DNA of 64,000 nucleotides from Saussurea involucrata. Its lineage: Eukaryota; Streptophyta; Magnoliopsida; Asterales; Asteraceae. How positions within the stretch are numbered: position 1 is the stretch's first letter; every line of letters begins with the position of its first letter. The position numbers and the translations under genes are program-made. The stretch is taken from contig CM066327.1 of NCBI GenBank assembly GCA_033807775.1, forward strand, positions 95,874,295 through 95,938,294, given 5' to 3'. This document shows, piece by piece, positions 10,969 through 23,060 of the stretch. Below the pieces are notes generated by a model. The model was not told where the DNA came from, searched no databases, and saw only the letters and a program-made list of their open reading frames with translations.

Positions 10969-13207
10969 TTATTCAAGGTTGATCAAGCCCATACTTGCTA
11001 CCAAGAAAGTGAATCTACCCACATCAAATGCTTTTGTGAATAGATCTGCAAACTGGTCATTGGTATGAACTTTAGCAACTTGAATCAATTTCTTTTCATT
11101 ACAGTCTCTAATAAAGTGATACCTGATCTCTATGTGCTTTGTTTTTGAGTGTTTGACAGGATTGTTAACAATGCTAATGGCACTGTTGTTGTCAATGAAG
11201 ATTGGAGTGTGAAGAAATGTTACCCCATAGTCCAACATCTGATTCTGAATCCATAACACCTGAGAACAGCAACTTGCAGCAGCTATATACTCAGCTTCTG
11301 TTGTAGATAAGGACACTGTGGTTTGTTTCTTACACTGCCATGATACTAGTCTTGCACCCAAAAACTGACATCCACCTGAAGTAGACTTCCTATCCATGTT
11401 AGCTCCACCTAAGTCACTATCTGAGTATGCAAGCAAGTCAAACAAAGATTCATAAGGATACCAAAGACCTAATCTAGGTTGCCCTCTTAGGTATCTAAAA
11501 ATTCTTTTGACTGCATGAAGGTGTGATTGCTTAGGTGTAACCTGAAATCTGGCACAAACACATACAGGAAACATAATGTCTGGTCTAGAGGCTGTGAGAT
11601 ACATGAGTGATCCAATCATATATCTGTAATAATGGACATCCACATCCTCCCCTTCAAGATCTGCAGTGATCTGTTTGTGTGTCTCCATTGGTGTGCTTGC
11701 TGGCTTTGAGTCTGTTAAACCATACTTGTCTAGGATGTCTTTCACATATTTGGATTGGCTTATGAAAATCCCATCTTTCCGCTGTTTCACCTGAAGCCCA
11801 AGGAAGAAAGTAAGTTCTCCCATGGAACTCATCTTGAAGCTCTTGTGCATTAACTCTTCAAACTCTTTACACATGTGATCATTTGTGGATCCAAAGATGA
11901 TGTCATCCACATAGATCTGAACAAGTAGTGTGTCTTTCTTTCTCCTCTTAATGAACAAGGTCTTGTCAATGACTCCTCTTTCAAATTCATTTTTCAAGAG
12001 ATAGGTAGACAGGGTGTCATACCATGCTCTTGGGGCTTGATGTAAACCATAAAGTGCCTTCTTCAACTTGTACACTCTGTCAGGGTGCAATGGATTCTCA
12101 AATCCAGGGGGTTGACAGACATATACTTCTTCATCAATACTTCCATACAGAAAAACACTTTTTACATCCATTTGGTAGACTTTGAACTTCATGAATGAGG
12201 CATAGGCTAGAAATAGCCTAATTGCTTCAATCCGAGCCACTGGAGCAAAGACTTCCTCATAGTCTATGCCCTCTTCCTGAGTATACCCTTGTGCAACCAG
12301 CCTTGCTTTGTTTCTGATCACAATTCCTCTGTCATCCTTCTTGTTTCTGAAAATCCACTTGGTGCCAATTGCTCTATGACCTTTTGGAAGGTCCACCAAG
12401 TCCCAAACATCCTGTAATTTAAACTGTAGCAGCTCCTCTTGCATTGCTTCTATCCAACTTGGATCTTTCATAGCATCATAAGCCTTTTTGGGCTCAATTT
12501 GGGATAGAAAGCAAGTAAGTACAGTATTAACTGTATTCTGCTGATCTTGTAGCTCTTGAAGTCTGCTTTGATTCCTAGTCATCATGGGAGAAGCAATGTC
12601 TCCTATAACCAACTCAGGAGGATGATTTTTCTGAGTTCTTGATGGATGACCAGGTTCCTCAACTAAGTTCCCATCCAGATTTGACTCATTTAAGTCTGGA
12701 TTTTCTTCAGCTTCTTCAAGTACTTCAGACTCTCTTGAAGTCTGATTTTCCTCTATTCTTCTCTCTTCTTCATTCTGAATGGGTTCAGCTTCCTTTTCTG
12801 GTTCACAGAAGTCAACAAGATCAATGGTAGGGAGTGGAAATATCACAGACTGAATACTGTTATCAGATGGTGGTGAATCCCTTTGTCCTGCATTAACATC
12901 ACTACTGAAACCCAAAGAATTAGTGAGTGAATCAATGTCAAATAGCCAATCAGGACCTGAACCAATAGGATTTGGTGTGTGCTCATTGCATTTGACATTG
13001 TCACTTTCTTCAATTATTCTAGAAGAGGTATTAAACACTCTGTAAGCCTTACTCTGAGATGAGTAACCAACAAGAAAGCCATCATCTGCTTTGCTATCAA
13101 ACTTACCTAAGTGAGATTTGGTATTGAGAATTGTACAAGGACACCCAAATGGTTTGAAAAATCCAATAAATGGTTTCTTTTTCAGAAAAAGCTCATAAGG
13201 TGTCTTT
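10969..13207 (-). pseudogene. Element A pol: integrase tail, RT and RNase H
   Basis: Continuous from about 13207 to the stop at 10969. Integrase C-terminal segment GFLVGYSSQSKAYRV, an acidic linker, then RT: PSWIEAMQEELLQF, IGTKWIFRNKKDDRG, ARLVAQGYTQEEGIDYEEVFAPVARIEA (given in parts), the Copia LNG-type loop, and the catalytic VQIYVDDIIFGS near 11890-11920. RNase H follows with the first Asp in YSDSDLGG, Glu in TTEAEYIAAA, Asp in DNNSAI and the terminal HIEIRYH. Full domain length and all catalytic acids are present. Only the upstream frameshift at about 13207, one A lost from a run of A, separates it from the integrase core. Confidence 0.93.
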
Positions 13208-14265
13208 TTTTAGGCTTTATGACCAAGACTCTGTTTTGAACATAACAAGCAGTATTAACTGCTTCTGCCAAAAAAGTAGTGGGTAATTTTGAATCAGCTA
13301 ACAGAGATCTAGCAGCCTCAATCAGTGTCATATTCATTCTCTCAGCAACACCATTCTGTTGTGGAGTCCTAGGAGCACTGTATTGTCTCTCAATTCCTTT
13401 TTCCTCACAAAAGGTGTTTAGATCAAAGTTTTTAAATTCAGTCCCATTATCTGATCTAATGACTTTCACTTTTTGATTTGATTGGTTTTCAATTCTAAGA
13501 ATAAAAGATTTGATCAGTCCACTTGTCTCATCTTTAGTTCTCAGAAAATATACCCAAGTAAATCTAGAGTAATCATCAACAATAACTAAACAGTATGACT
13601 TCTTGCCAATGCTCATGACATTTGTAGGGCCAAACAGATCCATATGCAACAACTGAAGAGGATTTGAGATAGTGTTTGTGTTGTTTGCCTTTGAGACATG
13701 CAACACAATGATCATCACATGAATAGACTTTTGATGGTAAACCCCTAACAAGATTATTTTTAACAAGTTTATTCATTGTTTTAAAATTCATGTGACACAT
13801 CCTTCTATGCCAAAGTGAAGATTCATCTATTGAAGCTTTTGAAACCAAACAATTTAGAAATGAATCAGATGAAACACTTTCTAAATCTAAACAATACACA
13901 TTATCCTTTCTAGGAGTTCTCAATAGTATCATGTTTTCATCAACTACTTTGAATCCAGGAGCAAGAATACTGCATTCAGAATCAGTAAATAATATACTAT
14001 GTTTCTTGTCACAGATCTGTGATACACTTAACAGGTTGTATCTCAATTGCTCAACATAGTAAACATCCTCAAATGTCATCTTACCTTTTGACACATCACC
14101 TTTACCACTTATCTTACCTCCTGCAGGTTTATTTCCAAAAGCAACATGTCCTCCATCAATTCTTTTGAAATTCTTGAGGCAGGCCATGTTACCTGTCATG
14201 TGCCTGGAACAACCACTATCAACATGCCAGATGCTCTTCCCCTTGAGCTGTTGGTTGCCCTGCAC
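13182..14265 (-). pseudogene. Element A pol: protease and integrase
   Basis: Protease motif WHVDSGCSRHMTG (about 14190-14230; retropepsin Asp in DSG), then LRYNLLSVSQICD. The pre-integrase zinc finger follows: LWHRRMCHMNF and CVACLKGKQHK. A frameshift near 13680 splits zinc finger from core. The core has LLHMDLFGP (Asp), VIRSDNGTEF (Asp) and QQNGVAERMN (Glu), and AVNTACYVQNR. It ends at the frameshift near 13207. The gag stop at 14280 precedes it by 15 nt. The conserved AVNTA of integrase is encoded here by the same nucleotide word (GTTAATACTGCT) that is amplified throughout element A. Confidence 0.92.
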
Positions 14266-14279
14266 ATCAGATGAATCAG
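14260..14279 (-). promoter_or_regulatory. Candidate 3' splice acceptor at the gag/pol boundary of A
   Basis: After the gag stop the minus strand reads CTGATTCATCTGATGTGCAG and then the protease frame. The pyrimidine tract is weak. It is listed because the same arrangement recurs in elements D, D2, E and I. Confidence 0.4.
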
Positions 14280-16924
14280 TTAGTTTTTATTGGGAACCCA
14301 AGCCGAAGTGGTCTTGGGTCTCCCTTGCTCATCAAAGTACTTGCACTGGGTTTTGATGAGATTTTCAAACTCAGGTACTGCAGAACTGGAGTACTTTGTC
14401 AATATGATTGGTCTAGCAGCACAAAAACTAGAAGCAGTATTAACCTTGGAAGAAGTACTAACAGTGTTAGCAGCACTAACACTGCTAGCAGCAGCATTCT
14501 CTTGAAAAGAAGTACTAACAGTGTTAGCAGCACTAACACTGCTAGCAGTAGTATTCTCTTTAAAAGCAGTACTAACAGTGTTAGCAGCACTAACACTGCT
14601 AGCAGCAGTATTGTCTTTAAAAGAAGTACTAACAGTGTTAGCAGCACTAACACTGCTAGCAGCAGTATTGTCTTTAGTATTGCTTCTAGCAGCACTATCC
14701 TTGTCAGCAGTACTATCTGAGGTAGCAGTACTAACATTAGTGCTTTTGGGGACCCATATATTGACACATTCCTTTTCAGTCTGTTTTCTCATGTGGCTTT
14801 TGGTTTCAGCTTGTTTCTTAGCCACATTATTCCTTGCAGGCTTCCTATAACCAGAAGATTTTTGAAAACTTCTTTGAAAACTTTTCTTTTGGTTAATAGG
14901 ATTGAAATAACAGTGTTTGGCAAGATGATTCAATTTGCCACAAATAAAACAAGGTTTTGGTCTGTTAATCCTTTGCAGATCAACTCCTTGCTTTTGTGCC
15001 CACTGGTTATTCCAATTTCTTTGATTTCCCCTCCTTTTATCATGTTTTTGGGGCTTATTCTCTTGATGTTTCTTGCAAGAACAATGTTCACAAGTATTAG
15101 AGTTCACAACAGTGGTCTGTGTATAATGAACTCCCTTTCCCTTTCCAGTCCTTTTCATCTCATTGTTCTTAACACATGGACTTACATATTTCTCATCAGA
15201 TCCTTCTTTTTCAGTCTTATCCTCAACAACTACTTTATCTAATGGATCTACTTCAGTGGCTCCTTCAGGTAAGTCCTTCCTATCCTTGGTTTCTAATAGG
15301 TCTGACTTAGGAGGGATGTAGTTGTTGTTGTAGGGTGGAGGTGTGGCATTGTACCCTATGCCTGGTTTCAACTTACTATGGATTTGAGAGTTGATTATGT
15401 TGTCCATGACTTTAGAGGCACAATTAAACTTTTCTACATCAAGTTTAACTTTCTCAAGCTCTCCTTTTAGTTTCTCACACTCTTCCCTGGATTCTCTAAG
15501 CTGGAACTCTAGACCATCCTTTTCCCATTTCCAGTAGTTTGTATCATAGGAGTGTTGAAGTTCATTGGCTTGAAAAGCCCTAATCTGTTCTTCAAACTTC
15601 CCAACAATTACTACATAGTCTTTTCTGTCCTTTTCTAATCTCTTAAGGTCATCACACATTCCCTGATTGTGATCTCTATACCTTTTAACAGTGTCTATAC
15701 AAGCTTGAGTATAGAGATTAGATTTTACCTCAGTGGGAAGATCTGAAACTTCAGCCATAAGTGCTTGATTTTGGATGGCCTCTTCAGCTTGATCACTCCA
15801 ATCAATCCCATTCCTTGTTGAGAGACAAGAGCTTGAATAGAGTTTCTGTTTTGATTGGAACTTCCAGCCTGAGTTTGTTGATGGTTGTTGTGAGATGTTC
15901 CACCTCTGCATTCCCTGGCAAAGTGTCCCATCTTGTGACACTTGTAGCATTCAACTTTGGACTTGTCAAATCCAGCACCATCTTCTCTTCTTTGGGAAAA
16001 GTTGTTTCTCCCTGTCCTCTTTATGAATTTCTTCACCCTCATACACAGCATAGCCATCTGCCACTTGATATCCATCTCTTCAAGATCATCAGCATTAATC
16101 TGTTCTAAGTCATCATTAATCAATGAGGAATTAACATGACTAGAAAAAAAAGCTTCTAGTACTGAATCATTGGTCTTTTCCTGATTGACTCCTCCAGCAG
16201 CACTAACTGATTCAGGGTTAGCAGTAAAATCACGTGATGCTGAAAGGAGTGCAACATTATGTACATATCCAGAGGGCTTCTTTTTGGCTTCAACCTCTGC
16301 TTCAAAGACTCTAAGATCATTGTAAAGATCATCAAGCTCTTTATCTTCCAATTGGTCATTCTGTCTGAAGGACACAGTATACATTGTCCACTCTTCACCT
16401 AATGATCTTAAGAACTTTCTGTTAACATCATCAGCCTCCATCTTGACACCCACTGTAGCCAATTCTCCAATCAGCTTATTAAATCTATCAAAAGTTTGAG
16501 TCATAGACTCATTCTTAGTAGAAGTAAAGTTTTCATACTGCTGCTTGAGAATTGCCTTCTGATTCCTCTTGGTGCTTTTAGTGCCAGTGAATCTCTTTTC
16601 CAATGCATTCCACAGAGTCTGATCATCAGTGCAGTGATGAAATTGATGCTGATATTCATTGGGGATAGACAAAAGCAGAGTGCTGAAGGCCTTCATCTCT
16701 ATTTGTCTGACTTTTCTCTCTGCATCAGTCTTTGGAGGAGGTCTTTTGCCATCTGGTCCAATTCTTCCTTCAGCACATGGACCATTCTCTATGATGTCCC
16801 AGATGGAATAATCAGTAAGCAGAATATACTGCTTGATTCTAATTTTCCACATGTCAAACTCATTGAGTCTGAGCATGGGAACCTTAGAAACAAGAGTACT
16901 GTTTGATTCAATAGAATTGTCCAT
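14280..16924 (-). pseudogene. Element A gag, one frameshift
   Basis: The start ATG at 16924 lies 23 nt inside the primer site. The N-terminal Copia gag domain (LNEFDMWKIRIKQY, LWNALEKRFTGT, MTQTFDRFNKLIGEL, FLRSLGEEW) ends in zinc knuckle 1, CYKCHKMGHFAREC (about 15900-15945). A one-base shift near 15808 moves to the frame that continues with a Glu/Lys coiled coil (about 15400-15720) and knuckle 2, CFICGKLNHLAKHC (about 14930-14975). Ser/Ala/Thr/Asn repeats follow, then the terminal WVPNKN before the stop at 14280. At ~880 codons it is much longer than a minimal Copia gag because of the coiled coil, second knuckle and repeats. Its role is RNA packaging and particle assembly. Confidence 0.9.
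14429..14690 (-). repeat. 57-60 bp repeats in A gag encoding AASSVSAANTVSTSF
   Basis: Four to five degenerate units encode NTAASSVSAANTVSTSFK-type peptides. Each unit contains two or three copies of the A word (GTTAGTACT, GTTAGTGCTGCTAAC), about a dozen in this stretch, all read in one frame. Confidence 0.85.
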
Positions 16925-16946
16925 TGTTGAGTTCTAAGAAACACAA

Positions 16947-16958
16947 GCTCTGATACCA
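16947..16958 (-). promoter_or_regulatory. Primer binding site of element A
   Basis: The minus strand reads TGGTATCAGAGC two bases inside the 5' LTR, complementary to the 3' end of initiator Met tRNA. Confidence 0.93.
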
Positions 16959-16960
16959 CT

Positions 16961-17817
16961 TGTCAGGATCGAATCTTAACAAGACTAAAAATACTTAGAA
17001 CTCAGAATTAAAGAATCTGCGGAATAGAACTTTAATTCACACAATCAAAGAACAATATATCAGAAAACACACAGCTGTTTTGTATTCACTGATTCAACTC
17101 ACAAGCTAACAACCAAACCTCAATCTTGATGAACAGGCTCAATCAAGACGACTTCTACTTCTCTAGAATTAGGGTTCTAAACCTTGAGGATAATTCTCTC
17201 TAAAACAAAACGTATATCGCGTATATTGTATGTATTTTTGAATATCTATCTTTCAACATCTATTTATACCAAATAGTTACAAGATAACTATCAAAAATAA
17301 ATTGATCTTCTGAATCTTCTTTAAGCATATCTTCATTCATTCCATCTTTATCTCCAAAATCTTCGCATACCAGACTTATCACATCAGCAGTATTAACTTC
17401 ATTCAGCATGAGCAGTACTAATATTTTCTAGCAGCACTAATTCATTCCAGCAGCATTAACTTATTCCAGCAGTACTAACCTTGCTTCAGCAGTATTAATC
17501 TATTCCAGCAGCATTAACTTGACTCAGCAGTACTAACCTTGTTCCAGCAGCATTAATGCATCAGCAGTACTAACAGAGTTCCCGCAGTATTAACTTTGTC
17601 TTGCAGTAGTAACTATGTTCTGGCAGTACTAACCTTGTTCCAACAGCATTAATGCATCAGCAGTACTAACAGAGTTCCCGCAGTATTAACTTTGTCTTGC
17701 AGTAGTAACTATGTTCTGGCAGTACTAACCTTTACTGGCAGTAGTAACTTTGTTCTGGAAGTAGTAATGTTGTTCTGGCAGTATTATCCATACTTAGCAA
17801 ATCTCCAGTTCCCAACA
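16961..17817 (-). repeat. 5' LTR of element A
   Basis: TG...CA, 857 bp. TATAAATA on the minus strand at 17271-17278 is the likely promoter. It has the same word array as the other LTR at about 17380-17790. Confidence 0.95.
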
Positions 17818-18132
17818 AAAGGAATAGTCCGGTTTGGAAGACGAGGAAAGTTGAGCCCTCGATATATTGGACCAATGGCATACAGGCTGGATTTGCCAAA
17901 GGAGTTAAGTGCTATCCATGACACGTTTCATGTGTCGAACATCACGAAATGTTTAGTTGACGATTCATTAATCATACCTCTGGAAGAAGTTCAGATTAAC
18001 GATAAGTTGCATATCATGGAAGAACCAATTGAAATCCTCAATAGAAAAGTTAAGCGTCTTAAGCAAAGTAATATTTCGATTGTAAAAGTTCATTGGAACA
18101 CAAGGCGTGGGCCTGAGTATACATGGGAATGA
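17818..18132 (+). pseudogene. Element B integrase C-terminus and chromodomain
   Basis: Continues the integrase frame cut at 6657, in frame once A is ignored: VRFGRRGKLSPRYIGP, then a small deletion, AYRLDLPKELSAIHDTFHVSN and the chromodomain-like EEPIEILNRKVKRL ... VKVHWNTRRGPEYTWE. The TGA at 18130-18132 sits where relatives read CGA (Arg), a CpG transition. Chromodomains direct such elements to heterochromatin by binding modified histone H3. An insertion exactly inside this tail has separated it from the catalytic core. Confidence 0.88.
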
Positions 18133-18166
18133 GAGGATTCTTGAATTTTGGGACAAATTTCTTTTA

Positions 18167-18178
18167 ACCGGGGGAGAC
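18167..18178 (+). promoter_or_regulatory. Polypurine tract of element B
   Basis: ACCGGGGGAGAC immediately before the TGTGACA start of the 3' LTR. Confidence 0.8.
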
Positions 18179-20679
18179 TGTGACAACCGTCAAATTTACA
18201 ACTCAGGTTAGAACTACACTGGATATCTCATTTTCTCATGACATAGTTCACACAGGGAAATTTTAGCAGTAAACGCGGTACGATAGGAAAATTCGAGAAA
18301 TTTTGCCTAAGAAACCCTCGAATTAGGAAATTATCCATAAATCTCATAAAATGCCAACTTAACCTACATTTATACTACAAGTATTTATATATTTGACAAT
18401 TTATGTATTTCAAACAAATTATATATAAATACTTTATTTTTATATATTACTTTGTATTTTTATTTATTAAGAAAAATACTTGTATTTTAGAAATTAATCA
18501 AAAAGATTAGACTTTTGTATTTTATATTTTTTTTTATCACACTACCCCCCCCCCCCCTCTCAACTCTCCTTATGTATTTCTTTTTAGTCATTTCATTTCA
18601 CTAGCAACATTTCATTCTCTCATCCTATTCTCTCTCAATCTTCAAATCTTCAAATCTTCAAATCTTCAAATCTTCAAACCTTCATCCATCTTCAACCAAC
18701 AATTCAGCCCCTAAATCATCTTCTTTCAAAAGATCAAAAGAGTTCAAGGTAAATACAAGTGTGTTGGGTGAAATCCACACACACTTTTTTCTTTAAATTT
18801 CATTTTCTTACACTTTTATGGATGTTCTTCATCTTCTTCTACACATTCTTTAACTTCTTAAAAATCATCTTTATATATATCTTAATGTTTGTAGATTTAC
18901 CACCATAACACCTAATTGTTATTAAAAAGGTGGTGAATCCAAAATCAAACCTATGTTAAGATCAAAGATGAACTTTTAAAACACATGCATGTGGTTTTCT
19001 TGAGAAATCAATATCTTTTTATTCAAGAGTTTTATGAGTAAGTCTTTGAAATCCACTAAAAACATACTTAAACAAACATGCATGAGCTCAAAATGCACAA
19101 TTTTAAGTTGCATGTTGATGTTCTTGACATGAACATCAACATTCTTCAAAATGAGTCTTTTTCAAGAATTTATAAAAGTTGAGATGATGGGTAACTTGCA
19201 TGTATTTTAAATGGATCAAAAATGTGTTTTGGAACTGAAAATAAATGTATGGAAGAGGGTCAAATCGGATTTTGCATGCAAAGGAATAAGAATATTGGTT
19301 AAAAATAACATATGGGAGCACATGCACAAGGTGTGGTTTTGACAGCTTGCTGTCAGATTCCACACCCCACTTCAAAGGATCATATCTCACTCAATATAAC
19401 TCCAAATTGAGTAATTCTTTTTCTGGAAATCATTTTTATGTGTTAAGATTCAAACCCAAGTAGTTTCACTAAAAAACTCACAGATTTCATCTACCAAATA
19501 ATCCTCACAAAATCAGTACGTAAACACTTCCAAAAATTATGAAACTTATGCCAAAAGTTTCCTAACTCACTGAACTTCTTGGACATAAAATATCATGACC
19601 AAACGATACGTGGAAGTTATCCAATGATGGACACAAAGTGACACTAAAAAATCTGGACAGCAAAGGACTAACTTTTAATCCCATTTCATCATTTTATGAT
19701 GAAATTGTGGAATATATAGGTATATCTTATATTATATATATCTATGCAATTTATTTATTTATACATTTTATTATTCGTATCCCGTTTCATCCTTTTATGG
19801 TGAAATGATGGAATATACATATATATAACATATTTATATATATTTACGCAATTTATTTACTCTTTATCCCATTTCATCATTTTATGATGAAATTGTGGAA
19901 TATACATATATACTATACATTTATATTTATGCATTTAAAATATTTGTCTTTACATTTAAGACCTTTAATCTTATCGTTCTTACGATAAAATTTCGGTTTA
20001 TATATATGTATTATATATATACACGTTCTTTAAAACCCTTTTCGTTACTTATTGTGACGAAATTTTGGAAACTTTAATCTAAACAAGAACAATGTATACA
20101 CTTGTTACGTTATAATAATAAAACACAACGAGGCATTTTATGACGACTTGGATAATTAGTACCGAACTCTCTAGACAAAAACTTACTAGTGACCTTATGT
20201 TGATAGGATCGAAGTAGGATCATCTCGAGGTACTTGTGGGAGATTCCCGGACTCTATCGCTTATCAAGTGAGTTTTCACAGCCCCTTTTTACTATTTTAT
20301 ACATTTTGGGGTGAAAAGCATGTCACGATTTTATTACGCATCGATTTCACTGTTTATTCAAAATACTGAATATTTTCTCCGTATACTTATGCGCTATGGT
20401 ATGTATGCTTATGTTAGTTGATTCTGAGTTTTGCTATTAAGTCCCCGGTGATTCTACATTACCCATTAGCTCATTGTGCGAGCCGCTTTGTATATTATGG
20501 ATAACGTTATTTGGTTGACACCCCACTCACCTCGCGAGTGCATAGTTATCGTCTTCTTTATCATGTTTGTGAGGAACATGTGTCTAAATGGCTTACCCAT
20601 GTGAAATGATTTCACCGCTGAGGTAGGACGTAAGGGGCGTGGAACAGTCAGTAAGTTTGGGTAGTGGCTCATTACTTTA
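18179..20679 (+). repeat. 3' LTR of element B, first part
   Basis: Starts TGTGACAACCG. Bases 18179-19670 have no counterpart in the truncated 5' LTR. 19671-20679 matches 2965-3979. It holds a 13-base C run at 18545-18557 and a short CTTCAAAT repeat at about 18640-18680. Interrupted at 20680 by element I. The whole LTR without I is about 2.9 kb. No gene is present. Confidence 0.9.
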
Positions 20680-20951
20680 TGTTAAACCAAGATCTAATCA
20701 AGATAGAGAAGATGTGAATTTGTCATCTCATTGATCAAGAACACTGTATACAAGATATGAGTTCTATACTTTCTCTCTCTAAGATATGAATGTGAATTCA
20801 GAGAATGTTTCTGAGAGTCCTATACTAACACACAACTAAACCTATATATACTAAACACAATACAAGATGTAAACAACACAAAACAACTCAATACATTTAC
20901 TTTGACTTTGACCTTTCTATATTTAAACTTTGAAGACATATTGCACTAACA
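20680..20951 (-). repeat. 3' LTR of element I
   Basis: Starts TGTTAAACC, ends CACTAACA, 272 bp. It is followed by ATCTCCCCTTTGG, the minus-strand polypurine tract. Confidence 0.88.
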
Positions 20952-22154
20952 ATCTCCCCTTTGGATTCAAGGTTTAAACAAATGCGATCAGCAAGCTTTA
21001 GCTTTCTTGAATCTTCGGTCTTCATCAAAGCTTGTCAAAGTCAAAACGTCATCCAATCTTCAAACGGCAAATAACGAACTTCTTTCTTCGAACAGGAGAA
21101 TATGAATCTTCACATAAAGCTTTTTAATACAAATAAGCACAAGTTCAAGAAAAAGAGATCACAAAATGATCAATCGATTTTCCTCAAACTCTTGAAGAAT
21201 TCTCCCCATTTCCATTGACTTGAGAATTTCATTCTTCAGTGTCGATCTTCATAAACGCGCGAGTTCAAAAGAAAGAGATCACTGAAATGATCAATCGATT
21301 TCTTAAAAACTCTTGAAGAATAAAACTTCCCCTATCATTTCTTGAAACGACGTCTTCTTTCTACAAATCTCCCCGTTGACATTAAAACGAATCTTTGATT
21401 TTAAACTTTCTTTGACATGAAATTGATGTAGACATTCTCACCCTTTTTCGATGAAAGTGAGCATCACGAGCATCGAAAATCTTTTCAATTTCAGTCACGG
21501 ACAATCTCCCTCTTCAAAAACATCTCTTCCCCTTGAAAAACACGAACAATCTCCCCATAAGCGAAAGATCTTGCTCCCCCTAAAAATAAGAATTGTAGAG
21601 CAAGTTGATTTTCTCCCCCTGAAAATTTGCATAAATATCATATAAGCGCACATTTTAACAAACTTGTATAAAGAAAATAGAATTCATTGAACAACATTTT
21701 ATTACTACTAACATTTAATCATTTGAACACCAAACAAAAGAATTCAACTTAATGAAATGTAACAGATATTTCCATCAAGTGAAATCAAATGCATGCGTTT
21801 GGATTAAAAAACAAGACATCATCGCATATCGAGTTACAAAAGTTCAATTTCAACTCCTTTATAAAATCTATTTGGTGTACTAGCATGCGAAATATGATTA
21901 GCAACAAGGAAATGCATCTCTAAAACCTATAAGAATACTTTGCTCTTACTCACACTATTTGTCCAAAAACAGAATTTTCACAAATTTACATGTTTATAGC
22001 GACTTTGTATTTTCCCCAAGTTTCAAGAGATGTGTGCTCTTAGGCATCTATTCATATTGTGCACATTGGCTACTTTTATTATGTGCTCATTGGCATCTTT
22101 TATAATCAAACAGTTTATTATGACTAAGATACACCGTAAACGTAACTTTCTAAC

Positions 22155-22400
22155 TGGTCCTATAGCAGGATTTGGGTCAGCCGATCCCAGACCAGTTGGC
22201 CTTAGGGGCTAGGTGACAAGTACCCCTTGGAACTTACTCTCCCGAACCGGAAAGGCTACATCGATATACCTTAATCCCATCTGTACCAGTAGAACATGGC
22301 TTTCTACCTGGTTCTATAGCAGGATTTGGGTCAGCCAATCCCAGATCAGTTGATCTTAGGGGCTAGGTAACGAGTACCCCTTGGGACTTAATGTCCCAAA
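22155..22400. repeat. Imperfect ~95-bp duplication in element I
   Basis: A block beginning CTGGTCCTATAGCAGGATTT near 22155 recurs as CTGGTTCTATAGCAGGATTT near 22308. Both continue through GGGTCAGCC, GATC/AATCCCAGA and TTAGGGGCTAGGT to GTACCCCTTGG. Both can pair CTGGT with ACCAG or similar ends. Confidence 0.75.
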
Positions 22401-22439
22401 CCAGATAGGCAACAGCCATAGACTATCAAACTGAATGAT

Positions 22440-22448
22440 TTTATTATA

Positions 22449-22480
<32 letters not shown>

Positions 22481-22530
22481 GATATTATTATTATTATTAT
22501 TTTTTATTTATTTATTTATTATTATAGCAT
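22440..22530. repeat. AT-rich microsatellites (TA)n, (AAT)n, (ATT)n
   Basis: A TA run followed by ATAATA and ATTATT runs that can fold on each other. It has no coding content. Confidence 0.9.
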
Positions 22531-22952
22531 CTCAAACACTTGGTTCAAAAACGTAGTGCTTCCCCCATATTTTCGTTTCCATTCATGATTTAGACGAATA
22601 GGCTTTGTGAGCATTGTATTCTAAATAAGTCTAGATTTACACAATTTTGCACTTGTATCAAAATCTCAAACATGTTTCGCTGACCTTTCGACTTATTTTA
22701 GAAGCGAAAGTAGAAACAAATATAACTCCGACGATACAAAAATGCTCGTAAAATCATCCTTAACACACATTTTATTCATTGAATGAAAAATTGAAGAATT
22801 TTTCACTTCATTGAATTAAATTTGTGAAGGTTCAAACTTTCAACGTTAGTAGACATAAAATATAACACAATGTTACCTTTAAGCACATGATTTGAGAAAC
22901 AAAAAGATATGGCAGTTAAAGTTCAAAAAGATATCACCTGATAAGTACGAGT

Positions 22953-23060
22953 TCTAAACTGATTTGTTTAGAAGTCATAGCCTTTGAAGTACGGGTTCTA
23001 AACTGATTTGTTTAGAAGACTTTGTCGTTGAAGCACGGGTTCTAAATTGATGTATTTAGA
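22953..23060. repeat. Three hairpins at an exact 44-bp period
   Basis: Each unit is a 7-bp inverted repeat around a 6-nt loop, at 22953-22972, 22997-23016 and 23041-23060. Units 1 and 2 have TCTAAAC/GTTTAGA. Unit 3 has TCTAAAT/ATTTAGA, so both sides changed and pairing is kept. Confidence 0.85.

Larger units (their letters stand above)
6658..17817 (-). mobile_element. Element A: Ty1/copia retrotransposon with aORF (minus strand)
   Basis: 11.2 kb, with TG...CA LTRs of 876 and 857 bp, TSD AAAGG at 6653-6657 and 17818-17822, a primer site beside the right LTR and a polypurine tract beside the left. The order on the minus strand is gag, protease, integrase, RT, RNase H, repeat-filled spacer, long aORF. 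A large gag and a long ORF after pol fit the SIRE/Maximus-like Copia group (inference). The LTRs differ by one 19-bp tandem copy plus roughly 20 substitutions by eye. All genes have frameshifts, but each domain is recognisable. Confidence 0.95.

Noticed and set aside
14399..14767. Leu/Val-rich ORF that looks like a multi-pass membrane protein
   Set aside because: It is an alternate-frame shadow of the Ser/Ala/Thr/Asn repeats in A gag.
18760..19670. Host intergenic sequence between two elements
   Set aside because: It lies inside the 3' LTR of B (starts at 18179 after the polypurine tract); the 5' LTR simply lost this part.
22155..22250. tRNA-like or riboswitch-like fold
   Set aside because: No anticodon arm or A/B box set is visible; the block is a duplicated element-internal sequence.
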